Assembly (NCBI RefSeq): GCF_052088025.1
Contig: NZ_JBQCYD010000001.1
Coordinates: forward strand, 1 to 64,000
Direction: 5' to 3'
Source: Anaeromonas sp052088025
GTDB lineage: Bacteria > Bacillota > Clostridia > Tissierellales > SIT17
Length of the DNA: 64,000 nucleotides
Position 1 is the first letter of the stretch. The number at the start of each line of letters is the position of its first letter. The notes beneath the pieces are model-generated. The model saw only the letters and a program-made list of their open reading frames with translations, was not told the origin of the DNA and did not search any database. A program made the position numbers and the translations under genes. Positions 34,189 to 42,260 of this stretch are shown in pieces.

Positions 34189-35686
34189 GTAACTTTTTAG
34201 GTTTATTTTTATTGTATTCTTCAAGTAAATCTGAAGTTATAATTCCTGATTCAAATATAGTTGGTAAACCACTACCAGGATGAGTACCTCCACCTACTAA
34301 ATAACAGTTATCAAACTCCTCAAACTTATTATGTGGTCTAAAATATAACATTTGTTTTATATTGTGCCCTAAATTAAATACAGCACCTTCATGAACATTC
34401 ATATCTTCTTCCCAATTCTTTGGTGTTATCATTCTTTGGGCTTCTATATGTTTTCTTAAATCAGGAAATCCGCCTTTTGTTTCTAATATATCTAATACCT
34501 TTTCTCTGAATTTATCTTTTTCACTATCCCAATCAATGTTAGATGTATTATTTGGTACAGGAACTAAAACATATATTGTAGATTTTCCTTGTGGAGCTAC
34601 AGATTTGTCAGTTACTACTGCATTTTGAACATATATAGATGGATCTTCTGATAAGATTTTGCTATTTCCTATTTCATAAACATTATTTTTATAATCTTTT
34701 GAAAAAATTATATTATTATGTGATACATCATATACCTTGTCCACCCCTAAATAAAGCATATAGGTTGAACAAGAATAATCTTGTTTTTTAATTTTTTCTC
34801 TTGTATATTTTTTCTTGTATTTATCGTCAACTAAATTATTCATAGAATAGCCAAAATCAGCATTTATAATAGTATTATCGCTATAGCGTTTACTTCCATC
34901 AGAAAGCTCTATACCTATTACCTTTTCATCTTCAATTAATAAATTTTTAACTTCAGTATTTAAATGTAGTTTACCGCCCTCTTCTTTTATAACTCTTAAC
35001 ATAGCATTTGCAATTTCACCAAAACCACCCATAATATGATGTACCCCTGTTGCATGTTCAATATATGATATTATACTATATCCACCAGGACAATCCCAAG
35101 GTGACATTCCAAGATATTTAGCTTGAAAAGTAAATGCCATTTTAAGATCATCTTCATTGAAATATTTTCCAAGTACATCAAATAAATTTTTATTTAAACC
35201 TATATAAGGAATGGATCTTAAAGCTGGTTTTTTTAACATATCAGTAGGTTTTATATAACTTTCCTTTAATGCTTCAAATAATATATCATATTTTTTCTTT
35301 TCTTTTTTCATAAATACCTTATAACCTTCCACATTACCTGGAAACAATCTTTCTATTTCACTTATCATTTTATCTGGTTTTCTAGATGGATAAAATTCTC
35401 TACCATCACCATAAACTATTCTATATAATGGATCTACTTCCTTTATATCTATATAATCCTTTACTTTTCTTCCTGTTTTTTTAAAGACATCTTCTAATAC
35501 ATCCTTCATCATTAAAAATGTAGGACCTAAATCAAACCTATAATCACCCATATTAAAAATAGATGTTCTACCACCTATAAAGTTTTGTTTTTCAAAAATT
35601 TCTACATCATAACCTTTGTTTGCAAGTATCATACCTGCGCTCAGACCTCCTGGCCCTGCTCCTATTATGTTTACTTTCCCTTTCAT
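34169..35686 (-). CDS. CrtI/CrtN-type phytoene (diapophytoene) desaturase
   Basis: An FAD enzyme desaturating a carotenoid precursor, 505 aa. The dinucleotide-binding motif VNIIGAGPGGLSAGMILANKG opens the protein, FIGGRTSIF and FDLGPTFLMM follow, and the C-terminal family signature YLVGGGTHPGSGLPTIFESG is intact. ATG 35686 follows GGAGGAGG; a longer frame from 35749 has no ribosome site and runs through the promoter. No phytoene synthase gene is in the window, so precursor supply must come from elsewhere. The promoter shares a motif with the divergent XRE-B12 regulator gene. Confidence 0.9.
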   Translation of the reverse strand: MKGKVNIIGAGPGGLSAGMILANKGYDVEIFEKQNFIGGRTSIFNMGDYRFDLGPTFLMMKDVLEDVFKKTGRKVKDYIDIKEVDPLYRIVYGDGREFYPSRKPDKMISEIERLFPGNVEGYKVFMKKEKKKYDILFEALKESYIKPTDMLKKPALRSIPYIGLNKNLFDVLGKYFNEDDLKMAFTFQAKYLGMSPWDCPGGYSIISYIEHATGVHHIMGGFGEIANAMLRVIKEEGGKLHLNTEVKNLLIEDEKVIGIELSDGSKRYSDNTIINADFGYSMNNLVDDKYKKKYTREKIKKQDYSCSTYMLYLGVDKVYDVSHNNIIFSKDYKNNVYEIGNSKILSEDPSIYVQNAVVTDKSVAPQGKSTIYVLVPVPNNTSNIDWDSEKDKFREKVLDILETKGGFPDLRKHIEAQRMITPKNWEEDMNVHEGAVFNLGHNIKQMLYFRPHNKFEEFDNCYLVGGGTHPGSGLPTIFESGIITSDLLEEYNKNKPKKLQKASML

Positions 35687-35720
35687 AATAAACCTCCTCC
35701 GATATACTTTAATTGCAATA

Positions 35721-35748
35721 CGTGATATTATATAATTATTATACCACA
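35721..35748. promoter_or_regulatory. candidate operator over the crtI promoter
   Basis: An imperfect inverted repeat with two 12-base arms (CGTGATATTATA and, on the other strand, TGTGGTATAATA) separated by TAAT. The minus-strand arm contains a TATAAT -10 box for the desaturase gene (35738-35743). The left arm matches 11 of 12 bases of the copy in the regulator promoter. Confidence 0.5.
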
Positions 35749-35782
35749 AATAAGCATATAAAAATATTTTATTATAGATTTA

Positions 35783-35813
35783 TTGAATAAATATTACAAT
35801 TCGTGGTATTATA
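35783..35813 (+). promoter_or_regulatory. promoter of the XRE-B12 regulator with operator-like motif
   Basis: TTGAAT (35783-35788) and TATTAT (35807-35812) with an 18-base spacer. The 12-base motif CGTGGTATTATA (35802-35813) overlaps the -10 box, suggesting autoregulation by the same protein that acts on crtI. Confidence 0.5.
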
Positions 35814-35833
35814 TATTTATGGGAGATGAAAGA

Positions 35834-36772
35834 ATGAATATATTTGGGAAAAGAATAAAGAAACTCAGAAAAAAATATGAATTAACTCAAAAAAAATTAG
35901 CAGGTCAATTAGGTATAGGACAAACTACAATAGCTAATTATGAAAACGGATCACGTTTTCCAAATCCTAACATATTAAAAAGCTTTGCAGATTTTTTTAA
36001 TGTATCTATTGATTACTTAGTTGGTAGAACTGAAAGTGTAGAAATCACAAATTCCAGTCTTATTAGTTTTAATACTGAAAATGATATAGATTATAATAAA
36101 GTATTTAATAGTTATTTCATAGAACTAAGAAGCGAAGATATTTTAAAAGCAAAAAATATATTATTACAATTAGTAAAAGCAAATGTCAAACTTGAAGATA
36201 TTTATTTTAATATAATTCAAAAATCTTTAATAAAGGTAGGCAATATGTGGGAGAAAAATAAAATTTCAATAGGAGAAGAACATTATTTTACTGAAGCAAC
36301 TAAAAGAATAATGTCTGAAATTTATTTTGAATACAAAACAGCTAGACCTAAGGATTTAAATGCACTCTTCTTATCAACTCATGGAGAGAGACATTCTATA
36401 GGAATTAGAATGATATCTGATGTATTAGAACAAGATGGTTGGTTTGTATATTTCTTAGGTACTGACTTGCCAATAGATAGTATCATGAAGATGATAAAGG
36501 ATAAGGATATTGACTTAATAGCTATCTCTACTACTATGGATTATAATATCAATAGTATTAAATCAATGATTACAAATATAAGGTTAAGTAATAATAAGAA
36601 GAATATTAAATTTTTAGTAGGTGGTCAACCATTTAATACTGATGATACTTTATGTGAATTTGTTGGAGCAGATGGATATGCTAAAAACTGCAAAGAAGTA
36701 ATAACTGTAGCTAATAATCTTGTGCAAGATCAAAAAGCTAGTAATGCTCCTAAAAGTCCACAAATTATATAA
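35834..36772 (+). CDS. XRE-family regulator with CarH-like B12-binding photosensor domain
   Basis: Residues 4-63 form an XRE helix-turn-helix (LTQKKLAGQLGIGQTTIANYE). Residues about 85-170 form a helical B12-cap domain with W139-x9-E149-H150, the exact spacing of the Wx9EH motif that caps adenosylcobalamin in CarH photoreceptors. The B12 fold then carries E185-x-H187-x-x-G190, whose His is the lower cobalt ligand in CarH. Characterised CarH/CarA/LitR proteins use a MerR helix-turn-helix; here it is replaced by XRE. ATG 35834 lies behind GGGAG. It is divergent from crtI, so light- or B12-controlled carotenoid synthesis is the likely role. The last 43 bases overlap a convergent gene. Confidence 0.88.
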   Translation: MNIFGKRIKKLRKKYELTQKKLAGQLGIGQTTIANYENGSRFPNPNILKSFADFFNVSIDYLVGRTESVEITNSSLISFNTENDIDYNKVFNSYFIELRSEDILKAKNILLQLVKANVKLEDIYFNIIQKSLIKVGNMWEKNKISIGEEHYFTEATKRIMSEIYFEYKTARPKDLNALFLSTHGERHSIGIRMISDVLEQDGWFVYFLGTDLPIDSIMKMIKDKDIDLIAISTTMDYNINSIKSMITNIRLSNNKKNIKFLVGGQPFNTDDTLCEFVGADGYAKNCKEVITVANNLVQDQKASNAPKSPQII

Positions 36773-37074
36773 ATAGGCAAAAAGGGCAATAAAATTATAT
36801 TGAAATCAAATAAAGTAAATAATAATAACCATATTGCTAAAACATTAAATATAGATACCCATAGCTTGTCTAAAAATGCTTTAGAAAGCATTCCAGCTAA
36901 TATACTGGCTATGGGTATAATACTAAAAAGAGCTGAATATTTTATAAAAACTTCTCTTCCTTCAATTCCTCTAAAAAAATAAATGTCTAATATTTTATAT
37001 GATAACAATGAAAAAATAATAGCTATAATTGTAGGTCCTATTACTTTAAGTGTTAATTTATATTTATCATTCAT
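36730..37074 (-). CDS. small integral membrane protein, unknown
   Basis: Unrecognised 114-aa protein with four hydrophobic segments (VIGPTIIAIIFSLLSYKIL, YSALFSIIPIASILAGML, LWVSIFNVLAIWLLLFTL, IILLPFLPIYIICGLLGALL). ATG 37074 behind GGAGG is chosen; a longer frame begins at 37152 but has no ribosome site. Its 3' end overlaps the end of the XRE-B12 regulator gene by 43 bases on the opposite strand, and there is no terminator between them. Confidence 0.72.
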   Translation of the reverse strand: MNDKYKLTLKVIGPTIIAIIFSLLSYKILDIYFFRGIEGREVFIKYSALFSIIPIASILAGMLSKAFLDKLWVSIFNVLAIWLLLFTLFDFNIILLPFLPIYIICGLLGALLAF

Positions 37075-37228
37075 GATATACCTCCAGGTCCTTTTACTGT
37101 TATTATACAGGAAAATATCTTTCATGTAATCTATTTTTAATATATTTAACATATATTAACCCTTTAATTTAAACAATTCTTCTTGTAATATGATAAAATA
37201 GTATAAAATATATAAAGAAGGTGATTCT

Positions 37229-37672
37229 ATGTTTGATATTGTTTGGTCAGGTATATCTTCAGTATTTAGATATATATTTATTCTTTTGATTTATCTTTTT
37301 ATGTTTTGGATAATAAGACTTATATATCTTGATATAAGAGGAATTAAAAATAAAGAAATTAGAGGCGATACATACTTAAAGCTCATAAACAGAAAAGATT
37401 CTCTTCCCTTTAAAGTTGATGAATTTTATTCTTTAATTTCAAATGTTAAAATAGGGAGGTCAAATAACAATAAAATAGTTATAAAAGATCCCTATATTTC
37501 TAAAGAGCATGCTCAGATAATAAAAGAAAAAGCAGATTATTTTTTAGAAGACTTAAATAGTGCAAATGGAACATTTGTAAATAACAAAAAGGTAGACAAT
37601 GCCATAAAACTAGTTAGCGGAGATACTATTACAATTGGAAGACTTAATTTTTTATTTGTAATTGAAAAATAA
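37229..37672 (+). CDS. FHA domain membrane protein
   Basis: A 147-aa protein with one N-terminal transmembrane helix (about residues 12-32, VFRYIFILLIYLFMFWIIRLI) and a C-terminal forkhead-associated domain: KIGRSNNNKIVIKDPYISKEHAQI and LEDLNSANGTFVNNKKV, including the phosphothreonine-binding Arg, Ser, His and Asn. It opens an operon with RodA/FtsW and a transpeptidase, the arrangement known from actinobacteria, where Ser/Thr kinases act on the machinery. No kinase gene is in the window. Confidence 0.9.
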   Translation: MFDIVWSGISSVFRYIFILLIYLFMFWIIRLIYLDIRGIKNKEIRGDTYLKLINRKDSLPFKVDEFYSLISNVKIGRSNNNKIVIKDPYISKEHAQIIKEKADYFLEDLNSANGTFVNNKKVDNAIKLVSGDTITIGRLNFLFVIEK

Positions 37673-37695
37673 GTAATATTTAGCGAGGTGTTTTT

Positions 37696-38952
37696 ATGTT
37701 TAATCGTTCAATTAGTTTTAAAGCTCCACATAATTTATTACTAATTTTAAATTTGTTTAGTTTATCATTAGTGATGCTTTTTAATAAGAGTTTTGATAGA
37801 TTATCTATAGGTGTAGTATTAGGTCTTACTCTCACTATATATTTATCAAATATAATATTGCTTAAAATATCTTCAGGAGATAATTATATATTATTAATAG
37901 TTAGTATGATGATGAGTTTAGGTATTATTATGATTTATAGAATAAATCCAGAACTTGGTTTCAAACAAGTAATATGGTACATGTTAGGTATTTTTGTTTT
38001 TTATGCTACATATTTTATAGTTAAAAAGATACCTTATTGGAATAAAGCTATGTATTTATATATAGGTCTGTCCCTTGTATTATTCCTATCCACTTTAATC
38101 TTTGGTAGCAATATAAATGGAGCTACAAACTGGATAAAAATTAAGGGCTATAGTTTTCAACCTGTAGAAATTATAAAAATTCTTTTTGTGTTTTTCTTAG
38201 CAGCCTATTTTACAAATAGGGATAAATTTGAAAATAAATATATACTTTCTGCTATTGTTTATGCACATATCGGATTTTTATTTATTCAAAGGGATTTAGG
38301 TTCTGCAATGCTCTTTTATCTCGTATTCATAATTATATTTTATGTGTATGAAAATGATAGAAAGTTTATATTATTAAATATGCTTGGCGCTTCATTGATG
38401 GGTGTTATGGGTTATTTTTTATTTGGTCATGTTAGAGTGAGAGTTGAGACGTGGATAGATCCTTGGAGTTCTATATCAGGTAAAGGATATCAGATAACAC
38501 AATCATTATTTGCTATATCTGAAGGTGGATTTTTAGGTACTGGTCTCGGTAAGGGCTATCCTACTTTTATACCTGAGGTACAAACTGACTTTATATTCTC
38601 TGCTATAATTGAAGAAATGGGAATACTTACAGGAATAGCTGTTATAATGTTATTTCTCATATTGATATATAGGGGAATTAAAATTTCACTTGAACAAAGG
38701 GATGGTTTTTTTAGAATTGTATCTCTTGGGATTACATCAATGTTAGGATTTCAAGCCTTTATAATACTTGGAGGAGTTACTAAACTAATTCCGCTTACAG
38801 GAATTACACTTCCCTTCTTAAGTTATGGTGGTAGTTCTCTTATCATGAGTTTTGCATCCCTTGGTATTTTACAAGTTGCCTCAGAATATATTCATTTTGA
38901 TGCTGATGAGGAGGAGACAATAGATGAACAAAGAGCAAAAAAGAATAATTAG
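37696..38952 (+). CDS. FtsW/RodA/SpoVE family glycosyltransferase
   Basis: A 418-aa SEDS-family membrane protein polymerising lipid II. About ten hydrophobic helices are present; the conserved loop has GATNWIKIKGYSFQPVEIIK, GSAMLFYLVF, QSLFAISEGGFLGTGLGKGYP, VQTDFIFSAIIEEMG and LTGITLPFLSYGGSSL, covering the usual catalytic Asp and Pro-rich sites. It is co-transcribed with the downstream PBP, its expected transpeptidase partner, whose start overlaps its end by 29 bases. Role in elongation, division or sporulation is not resolved. Confidence 0.93.
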   Translation: MFNRSISFKAPHNLLLILNLFSLSLVMLFNKSFDRLSIGVVLGLTLTIYLSNIILLKISSGDNYILLIVSMMMSLGIIMIYRINPELGFKQVIWYMLGIFVFYATYFIVKKIPYWNKAMYLYIGLSLVLFLSTLIFGSNINGATNWIKIKGYSFQPVEIIKILFVFFLAAYFTNRDKFENKYILSAIVYAHIGFLFIQRDLGSAMLFYLVFIIIFYVYENDRKFILLNMLGASLMGVMGYFLFGHVRVRVETWIDPWSSISGKGYQITQSLFAISEGGFLGTGLGKGYPTFIPEVQTDFIFSAIIEEMGILTGIAVIMLFLILIYRGIKISLEQRDGFFRIVSLGITSMLGFQAFIILGGVTKLIPLTGITLPFLSYGGSSLIMSFASLGILQVASEYIHFDADEEETIDEQRAKKNN

Positions 38953-40369
38953 AGTACTTTTACTTTTTAGTGCACTTTTTATATCATTGATTGTATATTT
39001 AACTTATTTTGAAATTTTTGAAGCAGATACTATAAGGACAAGTAGCTATAATAAAAGACCTGATGACAATGCATATGTTATAAGGGGTTCTATATATGAT
39101 AGAAATCAAAAAGAGCTTGCATATAGTACGAAAAATGAAGATAAAAAACAAACAAGACATTATGAATATGGTAGTTTATATAGCCATATTATTGGCTATG
39201 ATAATGATAGATATGGGAATACTGGTCTTGAAAAGACTTTTGCATCCACCCTTACTGAAAGTAATATAATAGATGATGTAAAGAATGTGTTTTTTCAAAT
39301 ATTAGATAAGACAGGTGTCAATAAGGATAGATTACCTATTAAAAAGGATTCAAAAGGTAATTCTCTAGTTCTTACAATAGACCATGAATTACAAAATTAT
39401 ACTAAGAATCAATTAGATGGTAAAAAGGGTGCAATAGTTGCTATGAATCCACAAACAGGTGATATACTTTCTATGGTAAGTTTTCCTGATTTTGATCCCA
39501 ATTCTATAGGTAACTTACTTGAAAACAAGGAAAATCAGATAGATGGACAACTTACAAATAAAGCAACACAAGGACTATTCCCTCCCGGATCAATATTCAA
39601 AGTTATAACAGCAACATCAGCACTTGAAAATGATGTCAGTACTAATTTTGACTGTGATGGTGAAATTACAATTGGTGGAAAACCAATAAGGGATTATAAT
39701 GCTAGTGCTCATGGTAATGTAGATTTAAAGGAATCCCTTACTAAATCATGTAATGTAGCCTTTGCACAAATAGGTGTAGAATTAGGAGAAAAGACCTTAG
39801 AGAAAAAATCAGAATCATTCATGATTAATAAAAAAATCCCCTTTGATATAGATGTTAAGAAATCAAGTTTTTCTAAAAGTAATTTAGATAAGGCTGCTCT
39901 TGCTGCAACTTCTATGGGTCAGGGTGAATTATCTGTAACTCCTTTAAATATGGCACTTATGGCATCAGCCATAGCTAATGATGGAGAGATGATGAAACCA
40001 AGACTTGTAAAAGAAATAATTGATTCAGATAATAATATTATAAAGCAAATTGAACCAGAAATTTTATCCACAGTTACAAGTCCTGAAAATGCAAATAATA
40101 TAAGTGATATGATGGTTTCAGTAGTAGGAAATGGAACAGGAAAAAAAGCAAGTATTAGAGGTATTCAAGTAGCAGGTAAAACTGGAACTGCTGAAACTGG
40201 TAATGATAAAGATGGCAATCGTAAAAAAGATCATTCATGGTTTGTTTCATTTGCACCAGCAGATAATCCAGGAATTGCTGTAGTGGTATTTCTTGAACAT
40301 GATGGAGGTACAGGAGGTTCTACTGCTAGTCCAATTGCAAGAAATGTATTATTAAAATATTTAAAATAA
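38924..40369 (+). CDS. penicillin-binding transpeptidase (PbpA-like class B PBP)
   Basis: A 481-aa monofunctional transpeptidase with one N-terminal membrane helix (residues 8-30). The short N-terminal domain has VIRGSIYDRNQKELAYS. Catalytic motifs are S223-x-x-K226 (PPGSIFKV), SCN (LTKSCNVAFA) and KTG (VAGKTGTAETG). Size and layout resemble mycobacterial PbpA rather than the larger PBP2. GAGGAGGAG inside the end of the upstream SEDS gene is the ribosome site, so the pair is translationally linked. Expected to be beta-lactam sensitive. Confidence 0.93.
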   Translation: MNKEQKRIIRVLLLFSALFISLIVYLTYFEIFEADTIRTSSYNKRPDDNAYVIRGSIYDRNQKELAYSTKNEDKKQTRHYEYGSLYSHIIGYDNDRYGNTGLEKTFASTLTESNIIDDVKNVFFQILDKTGVNKDRLPIKKDSKGNSLVLTIDHELQNYTKNQLDGKKGAIVAMNPQTGDILSMVSFPDFDPNSIGNLLENKENQIDGQLTNKATQGLFPPGSIFKVITATSALENDVSTNFDCDGEITIGGKPIRDYNASAHGNVDLKESLTKSCNVAFAQIGVELGEKTLEKKSESFMINKKIPFDIDVKKSSFSKSNLDKAALAATSMGQGELSVTPLNMALMASAIANDGEMMKPRLVKEIIDSDNNIIKQIEPEILSTVTSPENANNISDMMVSVVGNGTGKKASIRGIQVAGKTGTAETGNDKDGNRKKDHSWFVSFAPADNPGIAVVVFLEHDGGTGGSTASPIARNVLLKYLK

Positions 40370-40461
40370 AATTTGAATTATTACATTATCTAAGGGTAAT
40401 TTTAATAATGAAATCATTTATTAAATAGTGATTATAAAATTAACAAAGGAGTGTTTTGTTG

Positions 40462-42168
40462 ATGTATACAGGTACAAGTGCTTCACCAGGAATAGCTTTA
40501 GGAAAAGCTCTTATTTATGAACATGAGGAATTAGTTATAGAAAAAAAAGAAATAAATTCGATTGAAGAAGAAAATAATCGTTTTGATAAAGCTTTAGAAA
40601 TATCTAAAAAGGAATTACAAGAGGTAAAGGAAAAAGCCTTAAAGGAATTAGGTGAAGAAAAAGCTCAAATATTTGAAGCTCATCTTATGGTTTTAGATGA
40701 TCCAGAATTAATTAATAGTACAAAATCAAAGATTAAATCAGAAAACTTGAATGCAGAATTTGCCTTTAAAGGTGTAATAAATCAGTTTATAGGAATTTTT
40801 GAAGCAATGGATAATGAATATATGAAAGAACGAGCTGCAGATATAAAAGATGTATCTGGTAGAGTTCTAAGACATATTTTAGGAAAAACTGTTGTAGATT
40901 TAGCAGGTTTAGAAGAAGAAGTTATAATTATAGCTCCTGATTTAACTCCTTCAGATACTGCAACTATGAATAAAGAAAAAGTGCTTGGTTTTTTAACTGA
41001 TATAGGTGGTAGAACTTCACACTCTGCTATAATGGCAAGAAGTCTTGAAGTGCCAGCTATAGTAGGTCTTAAAGATATTACTAAAAAAGTTGAAAATGGG
41101 GACTTTGTAGTATTTAATGGAGACACTGGTGAAGTAATGGTAAATCCAGATACAGAAACAAAAGAAAAATATCAATCTTTAAAAGATAATTATGACAATA
41201 TGAAAAAAGATTTAAAAGAATTAATTGGAAAAGAAAGTATAAGTGCTGATGGCAGAAAAGTAGAACTCGCTGGAAATATAGGAACTCCCAATGATATTGA
41301 AGGTTTAGAAAACAATGACGCTGAAGGCGTAGGCTTATATAGAACTGAATTCATTTATATGAATAGAGATAAACTTCCAACTGAAGATGAACAATTTGAA
41401 TCATATAAAGAAGTTTTAGAGGCAATGAATCCAAATCCAGTAGTTATAAGAACATTAGATATTGGTGGAGATAAGAATTTAGCATATCTTGAATTTGAAA
41501 AAGAAATGAATCCGTTCTTAGGCTATCGTGCTATACGCCTTTGTCTTGATAAAAAAGATATATTCATTACTCAATTAAGAGCACTTATGCGTGCAAGTAA
41601 ATATGGTAAACTTAGAATAATGTTCCCTATGATTTCATCTCTGGAAGAATTATTAGAAGCTAAGGAAGTTTTAGAAGGTGTTAAATCAGATTTAGATGCT
41701 GAAAATATTGAATATGATAAAGATGTTGAAGTAGGAATAATGATAGAAATACCTGCTGCTGCTATTATGAGTGATATCTTAGCTAAGCATGTAGATTTCT
41801 TTAGTATCGGAACAAATGATCTGATCCAATATACAACTGCAGTAGATAGAATGAATGAAAAAATACATCATTTATATAGCTTCTTCCACCCAGGTGTATT
41901 AAGACTTATAAAAATGACAATAGATAATGGTCACAAAGAAGGTATTTGGGTAGGAATGTGTGGAGAGATGGCTGGAGATAAAAAGATAATTCCAATATTA
42001 TTAGGCATGGGTTTAGATGAATTTAGTATGAGTCCTATATCTATATTACCTGCAAGAAAATTAATTCGTTCACTTAAATATGAAGAAGCAAAAAGAATTG
42101 CTCATACAGTAGTAACCATGGGTAAATCTGAAGATATAGAAAAATATATGTCAGAAGTCCTTGATTAA
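40462..42168 (+). CDS. ptsI: phosphoenolpyruvate-protein phosphotransferase (PTS enzyme I)
   Basis: Transfers phosphate from PEP to HPr in sugar uptake. The protein begins MYTGTSASPGIALGKALIY; the phosphorylated His is in GGRTSHSAIMARS, and the PEP-binding GEMAGDKKIIPILLGMGLDEFSMSP and GIMIEIPAAA are near the C-terminus. I prefer ATG 40462 by family alignment; TTG codons at 40456 and 40459 are alternatives closer to AAAGGAG. HPr and sugar-specific subunits are not in the window. A terminator follows. Confidence 0.95.
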   Translation: MYTGTSASPGIALGKALIYEHEELVIEKKEINSIEEENNRFDKALEISKKELQEVKEKALKELGEEKAQIFEAHLMVLDDPELINSTKSKIKSENLNAEFAFKGVINQFIGIFEAMDNEYMKERAADIKDVSGRVLRHILGKTVVDLAGLEEEVIIIAPDLTPSDTATMNKEKVLGFLTDIGGRTSHSAIMARSLEVPAIVGLKDITKKVENGDFVVFNGDTGEVMVNPDTETKEKYQSLKDNYDNMKKDLKELIGKESISADGRKVELAGNIGTPNDIEGLENNDAEGVGLYRTEFIYMNRDKLPTEDEQFESYKEVLEAMNPNPVVIRTLDIGGDKNLAYLEFEKEMNPFLGYRAIRLCLDKKDIFITQLRALMRASKYGKLRIMFPMISSLEELLEAKEVLEGVKSDLDAENIEYDKDVEVGIMIEIPAAAIMSDILAKHVDFFSIGTNDLIQYTTAVDRMNEKIHHLYSFFHPGVLRLIKMTIDNGHKEGIWVGMCGEMAGDKKIIPILLGMGLDEFSMSPISILPARKLIRSLKYEEAKRIAHTVVTMGKSEDIEKYMSEVLD

Positions 42169-42188
42169 TTTCAAGGGCTTTTTTCATC
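42154..42188 (+). terminator. intrinsic terminator after ptsI
   Basis: AAGTCCTTGA / TTCAAGGGCTT hairpin followed by TTTTT, starting inside the last codons of ptsI. Confidence 0.82.
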
Positions 42189-42260
42189 TTATACTACTTT
42201 TAATATATGGAGTTTTAGTTTAAAATAGTATATAGTATAAATAGTATTTAGGAGGCAAAA

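Noticed and set aside
35783..35833. Upstream in-frame start for the XRE-B12 regulator
   Set aside because: It overlaps the -35/-10 region and has no ribosome site; ATG 35834 lies behind GGGAG and begins a standard XRE domain.
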